The notes beneath the pieces are model-generated. The model saw only the letters and a list, made by a program, of their open reading frames with translations, did not search any database and had not been told where the DNA came from. The position numbers and the translations under genes were made by a program. 64,000 nucleotides of DNA from NCBI GenBank assembly GCA_012861695.1, contig JAAOOA010000399.1, forward strand, positions 14,739,248-14,803,247, read 5' to 3'. Below are positions 59,260 through 64,000 of this stretch, piece by piece (the first letter of the stretch is position 1; each line of letters starts with the position of its first letter). The stretch comes from Trematomus loennbergii. Lineage: Eukaryota > Chordata > Actinopteri > Perciformes > Nototheniidae.

Positions 59260-60670
59260 ATGCTCAGGATGATGAAAGGGAAAGATTCAGAGGAAGTAGA
59301 GATTGACTTGGAGGACCCCAGTGACCCTGAATCTGATAATGGGGAGGAACCTGAGATTCTGTGGAAAGCCCCTCCTGTTCACGAAGAAGAAGAAGACATT
59401 CATACCACCACACTGGTGGAAATCAGTGATACTAAGCCTCTGATTAATGTCAGAGACCCCCGTGATATAAATGACTGTCTCAAGGTATTTCATTCTTATG
59501 CAGTAGTTCTTTTCAACTTTGTTTTATAGACCTTTTATGTTTTTGTCACATGCAGTAAATTATCTGAGAAAGAAAGAAATACACTGAATGATTGCCATGT
59601 AGAAGCAAGAGACTGCTTGGCTCATTGTCAAGTTGAGATAATTTATTCTTGAAGGTGAAGTCCAACAGGAACATGTCTTATAGTTCACCTCTTTAGCATC
59701 AGCACCACTGTCTCTTGTTGTTTCCAGGTGACGTTTGAGGATGTGATTGCGGAACCGGTGTCGGTGCGCAGCGGGGACAGAGTGTGGATCTGGAGTAATG
59801 CCCTGTTTGAGGTGTCTAGGGTTTGGATCTACAGGATAGTCACAGTGATTCTGGCAATTCCCATTTCAATTATCTCTGGACTCCTCTTTGCCATCCTCAG
59901 CTGCTTCCACATCTGGTAGGGTCGGATCATGTCTACTTGAACATATTAAGGCAATAACAAAGAAACTGTTTCTCACTTACTGCTAAGGATGCCAAGTCAC
60001 ACTGATAGTTTTGGGGTTTGATTTGGCCAGGTGTTGACATATCTATCTGTTTATTATACAGCTGTGATTGAATGTGATTGGTTTTGAACGGCAGGATTCA
60101 GTATTTTCAAGAACTAAAAGACTACTACACAGAAAAAGACCGTTGTTATATTTTTTTGTCTCCTAGTCCCCCAGCTAAAGTACGTAGGAGAGCATGTTTC
60201 ATTGGTCTTCAGTAGGCTATCTATTTAAAAAGAGGAATCCGAACGAGGAAAATACTTTGGCAACAGGTAGACAAATAAATAAAATAACATCTCATTCTAT
60301 TATATTAAGAAATGTGTTGAAAACAAAGTATGTTATCAGACATAATGTTGATGAATGCTGTACTGATGATAACGATGAACTATGAATTGCTTGGAGAGAA
60401 ATACAGTAAGAAGGTTTAATATCTTGATGAAACCCAAATTGAAAGAAATAATAATAATAATCAGCCTTTAAAATGTCCTTATGTTCTTTCATTGTGACTG
60501 TTGTGTTTCTCTTTGACAGGATGGTCGGTCCTTGCAGCCACTGTCTCCGCATCGGTGCCCGCTGGCTGCAGAGCCTATGGAGCATTGTGCTGTCCGTCGT
60601 TGTGCGCCCCTTCCTCACGAGTGCTGGGCGATGCTGTGGAGGCTTCAGCATTCACCTGGCCAAGGAATGA
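59260..60670 (+). CDS. Caveolin, CAV2-type, at the CAV3-OXTR locus
   Basis: Integral membrane scaffold protein of caveolae; caveolins insert a hairpin into the inner leaflet. Three exons: 59260-59484, 59728-59915, 60520-60670, giving 187 residues. The N-terminus is acidic and variable ([20 protein letters not shown]); then the caveolin signature FEDVIAEPV, the scaffolding stretch [20 protein letters not shown], the membrane hairpin ([21 protein letters not shown], then FHIW) and a C-terminal segment ending SIHLAKE. The scaffold (VWxxSxALFEVS), hairpin end (LSCxHIW) and C-terminus (GRC..SxxL) resemble CAV2 rather than CAV1/CAV3, and the phase-2 intron after HIW also fits CAV2, whereas CAV3 has two exons. 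Yet its neighbour is an OXTR-type receptor, as for CAV3. It may be a CAV2-related paralogue kept outside mammals. The ATG at 59260 is the first in frame. Confidence 0.85.
59916..60519 (+). other. Caveolin gene intron 2
   Basis: Donor gtaggg, acceptor tttgacag. AT-rich; nothing else seen. Confidence 0.85.
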
Positions 60671-61314
60671 GACTCACACATCCGGACTGGGATTGTTTTT
60701 TGATGTAAACTTGTTTTCTAGTGGACTGAGCCACAGTGGGCATGGATGTTTGAATCTTTAATAGTCTATTCAAAATACAATTTTTTATAAATAGTACTTT
60801 CTTAAATAACTTACAGTGGTTGATTTGAAGACAACTTTAATTATGAAAGTGACCGTTGTTGATAGTCATGCAGCTCTATCTATGATACCATAGTGGACTA
60901 TTGTCTCTGTATGATTTTTTGATTTTTGAGTGACTTCAGCATACATTTTTGTGCAAATTGATGAATGTATCATCTTTTTTGTTTTATATTGTTAAATGTG
61001 TTTATTTCTCTGTAGATAAAATACTTATTAACTGAGTTTTTATCTTGCAGTATGGCAACTCCTTATGGCAGTATGAATCGCAACATGAGCCTGCTTTCCC
61101 CTTGAGAAAAATGTGTACAGTGTGTGTGTGTGTGTTTGTCTGTATGTGTGTGTGCATGCGTGCGTGTGTGTGCGTGCGTGTGTGTATCGACAGTTTAAGG
61201 TTGTCAACGCTGGCAGCTGCCTGCTGGCATTCCTGGATTGAAAACATACTGAGTGGCGTTTCAGTTTATAAACCTCCACTCCTCTGCTCTGCCCTCCTTG
61301 GCTCTGACTGCAGC

Positions 61315-61331
61315 CACACCACACACACACA

Positions 61332-61374
<43 letters not shown>

Positions 61375-61395
61375 ACACACACACACACACACACC

Positions 61396-61471
<76 letters not shown>
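61315..61471. repeat. (CA)n microsatellite, interrupted
   Basis: About 157 bases, with CC at 61319-61320, 61338-61339 and 61373-61374 (missing A) and CCAA near 61394-61397. Confidence 0.95.
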
Positions 61472-61505
61472 ATCTTGGTATTACTCTGGTGCTTCATTAT
61501 CTCAG

Positions 61506-61601
61506 TTCCACCTTGAGTCAAAGAGCAGGGCTCTGTCTGAAATGAACAGGAACCTGGAGTGGATGATCAGGAACGACAGCTACACCTGGGAGAAGACCTA
61601 A
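61506..61601 (+). CDS. Hypothetical short terminal exon
   Basis: Follows an acceptor-like tract (gcttcattatctcag). Reads 31 codons, beginning FHLESKSRALSEMNRNLEW and ending TWEKT, to TAA at 61599-61601, and AATAAA follows eight bases later. Composition is protein-like (charged, with two Trp). I do not recognise it and no upstream coding exon is identified, so it may be chance. An ATG inside it opens a 19-residue frame. Confidence 0.25.
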   Translation, partial: FHLESKSRALSEMNRNLEWMIRNDSYTWEKT

Positions 61602-61740
61602 AAAAAACAATAAAATAAAAAAGGGTATGGTCAAGGTTCAAACAATCTCTTTACTTTATTATCACTGAATTGCATTACAGAATTGTGTAATGTTGCGATT
61701 ATTGAAGCTTGAAAATGTGTGTGTCCAATAAAGATGCTAC

Positions 61741-63324
61741 CTAAACAACCTTTCATACTGTTTTTAAAATATTATGTCCATTTGTCAAGAAAGGGCCTCA
61801 GATATGTTATGTCTATCATTGGGAAATTGGCAACTTCATTTGACTTCCATGCCCAACAGATTGTAAAGTATAAAGTATTTTGTTAAAACTAAGGTCACCG
61901 TCACACATTACACATTTTACTTGAAGAAAAGAATAAGACTGGACATGCCATTTCACTTTACCTTCAGATCCACAAATCATAAGTGCTGCAAATATGTACA
62001 ATTAAAAGTGTATCTAAAAGTTAAGCTGATTAAGTGTTTCTTACCAGATGAATACAATGATTTTACTTTCTGAAAAATGTCTATCAATTGATATTCCCCT
62101 TTCTTACTCAATATTGATGTAAGCCAAACTTTTACAAAATAATGTTGTTGGTACAATATGAGTGTTTCATTGCACTCAAACACTTACAATGTCTCCCATA
62201 TACCATGACAAACAGATGTAAGCATGTTTACCCACGTGTTATACTCTTGTTATTGAGTTCCCCTGGCATATTTCACCTAAAGCTACTCCCTGTGGATACT
62301 GCCTGGAACCACATGTTTTGGTTGACATCCTTCCAAGCCATATAAAGAGAATTACATTTTAAAACATACCTAATAAGTCAAGAATGCTTATTATCTGATC
62401 CAGATACGGACATGTTCCATATGTTCAGCCTACAGTTGGTATAGCAAAAGAAACAGAGCAGAAAACATAATTTGTTTGAAAATCTGTGCTGCCACAAGGG
62501 GGAACCATTATTCTAGTTTGATCTAAACTAGATTAAATATGCTGTGTGCTCAAAAGCTCAGGTACACTTATTACCCTAAAACGCTATAACCACCTGAAAA
62601 ACAAGAGATGGAGTTGATAAAAATGTGCAGACACTCGATGTGGAAACTATTTACAAAGTGAATTTCATATGACATCATAAAGGACAAACACTGTTTGATC
62701 TGAAGCACAGGAGTCTGCTGAAAACATTGAAAGCAGCCTCTATGTTGTGAAATACATTCCTTGTGTATTTTGCTTTGATGATGGGTCTTTTTTTTGCTGC
62801 TGCAATGAAGATATTGAAATTAAGCCATGCCTTGAGAGTGGGTATTATCTTAATTACCTTATTATCATTCATGCATATCATCATTCGGTGCAACAACCCA
62901 TAACATATAATAATATCACTATAAAATTCTTGTTCACAAAGAGATGCTGCTTTGAAAGGCTTAGCAACCATTATAGCAACTATCTGAGTGCCCATTTGCA
63001 CAGAGTAAAACTTTTGTATAATCTGCCCTAACTTCTTAAAATGTCGTTCAAATGGATTGGTTTGAAGCCTGTGAAACATCAAGATAATTGTTGTGATCAT
63101 TCCTTGCTTGTCAAGGTCAAATCAGTACATCAACTACAAGAACCACACTAGGAGTAGAGGATTGTGTGCACATGAGGTTTGTATTGTCTGTTTAACTCAA
63201 TAAACAAAATGGTGTAATGGCCACTGCAGTGCCACTGAGGATGATTACATTTTTGAAATGGGGGACTCGCAATGTTGCCAGATTGCTGGATTACAGGAAG
63301 CCTGGATGGCTTTCAGCTGGCCCC
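61741..63324. other. Region between caveolin and oxtr-type receptor
   Basis: AT-rich; probably includes the 3' UTR of the minus-strand receptor. A 141-codon minus-strand open frame (63100-62675) lacks any family resemblance and I treat it as chance. Confidence 0.5.
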
Positions 63325-63575
63325 TCAGTGTCCCCCTGTGCTGGATGTGTGTGTGAGGCTCCTCTGGCTGCTGGTGTTCTTCATGGCGTAAGAGTTGCTC
63401 TTGTGCCGGCACTGTCCGTCACAGCTGCAGGAGGAGGCTGTCAGGTAATGTCCACAGCAGCAGAAGAAGCACTGCGCCAGGTCCTGGAACAGGTGACCAG
63501 CAAAGAACATGTATATCCAGGGGTTACAGCAGCTGTTGAGACTGGCCAACAACATGGAGATGATGAAGGCCACAT
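63325..63575 (-). CDS. oxtr: Oxytocin/isotocin-type receptor, last exon
   Basis: Class A receptor for the oxytocin family, Gq-coupled. Only the terminal exon is here: acceptor ccctatag on the minus strand before 63575, stop TGA at 63327-63325, 83 codons including stop, entered at phase 1 as in oxytocin/vasopressin receptors, whose last intron falls between TM6 and TM7. It encodes TM7 ([20 protein letters not shown], the family signature), a palmitoylation-type cysteine cluster ([10 protein letters not shown]) and a tail with [15 protein letters not shown]. The SNS and SSQRS phrases favour OXTR over vasopressin receptors, and the caveolin neighbour in tail-to-tail orientation matches the CAV3-OXTR locus. 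A V2C-type receptor is the main alternative. The rest of the gene lies to the right of the window. Confidence 0.8.
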
Positions 63576-64000
63576 CTATAGGGAGAGAGACAGACAAGAA
63601 CATGCTTGATATTTGTTGTGTCTCTTATAGGTTCAAGGTAAAACTGTAGCTTATATAAGACAACCCCAAGCAGCATCATATTAACTCACTACTTCACCAA
63701 ATCCATAACTGAAATGTGTCCCCTGACAAACACAAAATGTCCTCCTGTCTGAGTAACACAGATTGTTATCCTCCCTGTGTGTTGTGTGGCACAGGAAGAG
63801 TAAGTCCAACAGAACCGAGAGATTGAATATGGTGCTTTTGGTATTTTCATGGGTTTGTTGACAAGGAAAGATATTTTAAATATTGCCAGCATATCCTTTA
63901 AATAAAAAATGCCTCCTACCCAGTGCATGCTGGGAAAGCATCCAACCCTGTGCTTCCCGTGAATAGGATAAGCCGTTTAAATAATGACCGGATGGGTGGG
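63576..64000 (-). other. oxtr: Intron of the oxtr-type receptor (partial)
   Basis: Upstream of the last exon on the minus strand. No further exon up to the window edge. Confidence 0.7.

Larger units (their letters stand above)
60671..61740 (+). other. Caveolin 3' flank or 3' UTR
   Basis: Starts after TGA (60668-60670). AATAAA signals lie at 61609-61614 and 61727-61732. It contains a CA microsatellite (61315-61471) and two acceptor-like sites, before 61051 and before 61506, that could mark exons of an unknown plus-strand transcript (see separate entry). Confidence 0.4.

Noticed and set aside
62675..63100. 141-codon open frame on the minus strand
   Set aside because: AT-rich composition, no domain or family resemblance, lies in the probable 3' flank of the oxtr-type gene; best explained by chance.
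63217..63609. 130-codon plus-strand frame
   Set aside because: Antisense shadow of the oxtr-type terminal exon.

Overview
This is nuclear DNA from a ray-finned fish, most likely a spiny-rayed teleost. The sequence is AT-rich, genes are split by GT-AG introns, and there are long CA/TG microsatellites, a tRNA-derived SINE and several short non-autonomous DNA transposons of kinds common in teleost genomes. The recognisable proteins are vertebrate, and their order matches blocks found on human 3p21 (TEX264, GRM2, RRP9, GPR62) and 3p25 (caveolin next to OXTR).

Layout. 2011-9155 (+) holds the last two coding exons of tex264, an ER-phagy receptor; the 5' part lies upstream of the window. About 13.98-38.1 kb (+) is grm2, a group II metabotropic glutamate receptor with a non-coding first exon, five coding exons and a 13-kb intron. 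45320-40269 (-) is rrp9, the U3 snoRNP WD40 protein, in 15 exons. A BEN-domain, coiled-coil protein (46232-48614, +) starts head-to-head with rrp9 across a short CRE/CCAAT-containing promoter. 51471-52746 (+) is an orphan rhodopsin-type receptor of the GPR61/GPR62 group. 59260-60670 (+) is a three-exon caveolin of CAV2 type. 63575-63325 (-) is the last exon of an oxytocin/isotocin-type receptor, cut by the right end. The rest is introns, intergenic DNA and repeats.

These genes do not form a pathway; they are a conserved neighbourhood. Three are membrane signalling or scaffold proteins (grm2, the GPR61/62-like receptor and oxtr are receptors; the caveolin shapes membrane), while rrp9 and tex264 are housekeeping (rRNA processing and ER turnover).

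The most useful new observations are these. (1) Single-base indels break the reading frame in otherwise well-conserved genes: one in grm2, two in rrp9 and one probable in the GPR61/62-like gene. All sit in short base runs, and the CA microsatellites show matching one-base dropouts, so assembly error is more likely than gene loss. (2) A 1.58-kb foldback element (54547-56128) with arms of roughly 470-500 bp shares an internal module, in reverse orientation, with a different 1-kb element in the grm2 intron (24563-25566). (3) There are two short candidate coding exons I cannot name: a membrane-helix exon just downstream of rrp9, and a small terminal exon between the caveolin and oxtr. I did not find a convincing novel multi-gene system here.
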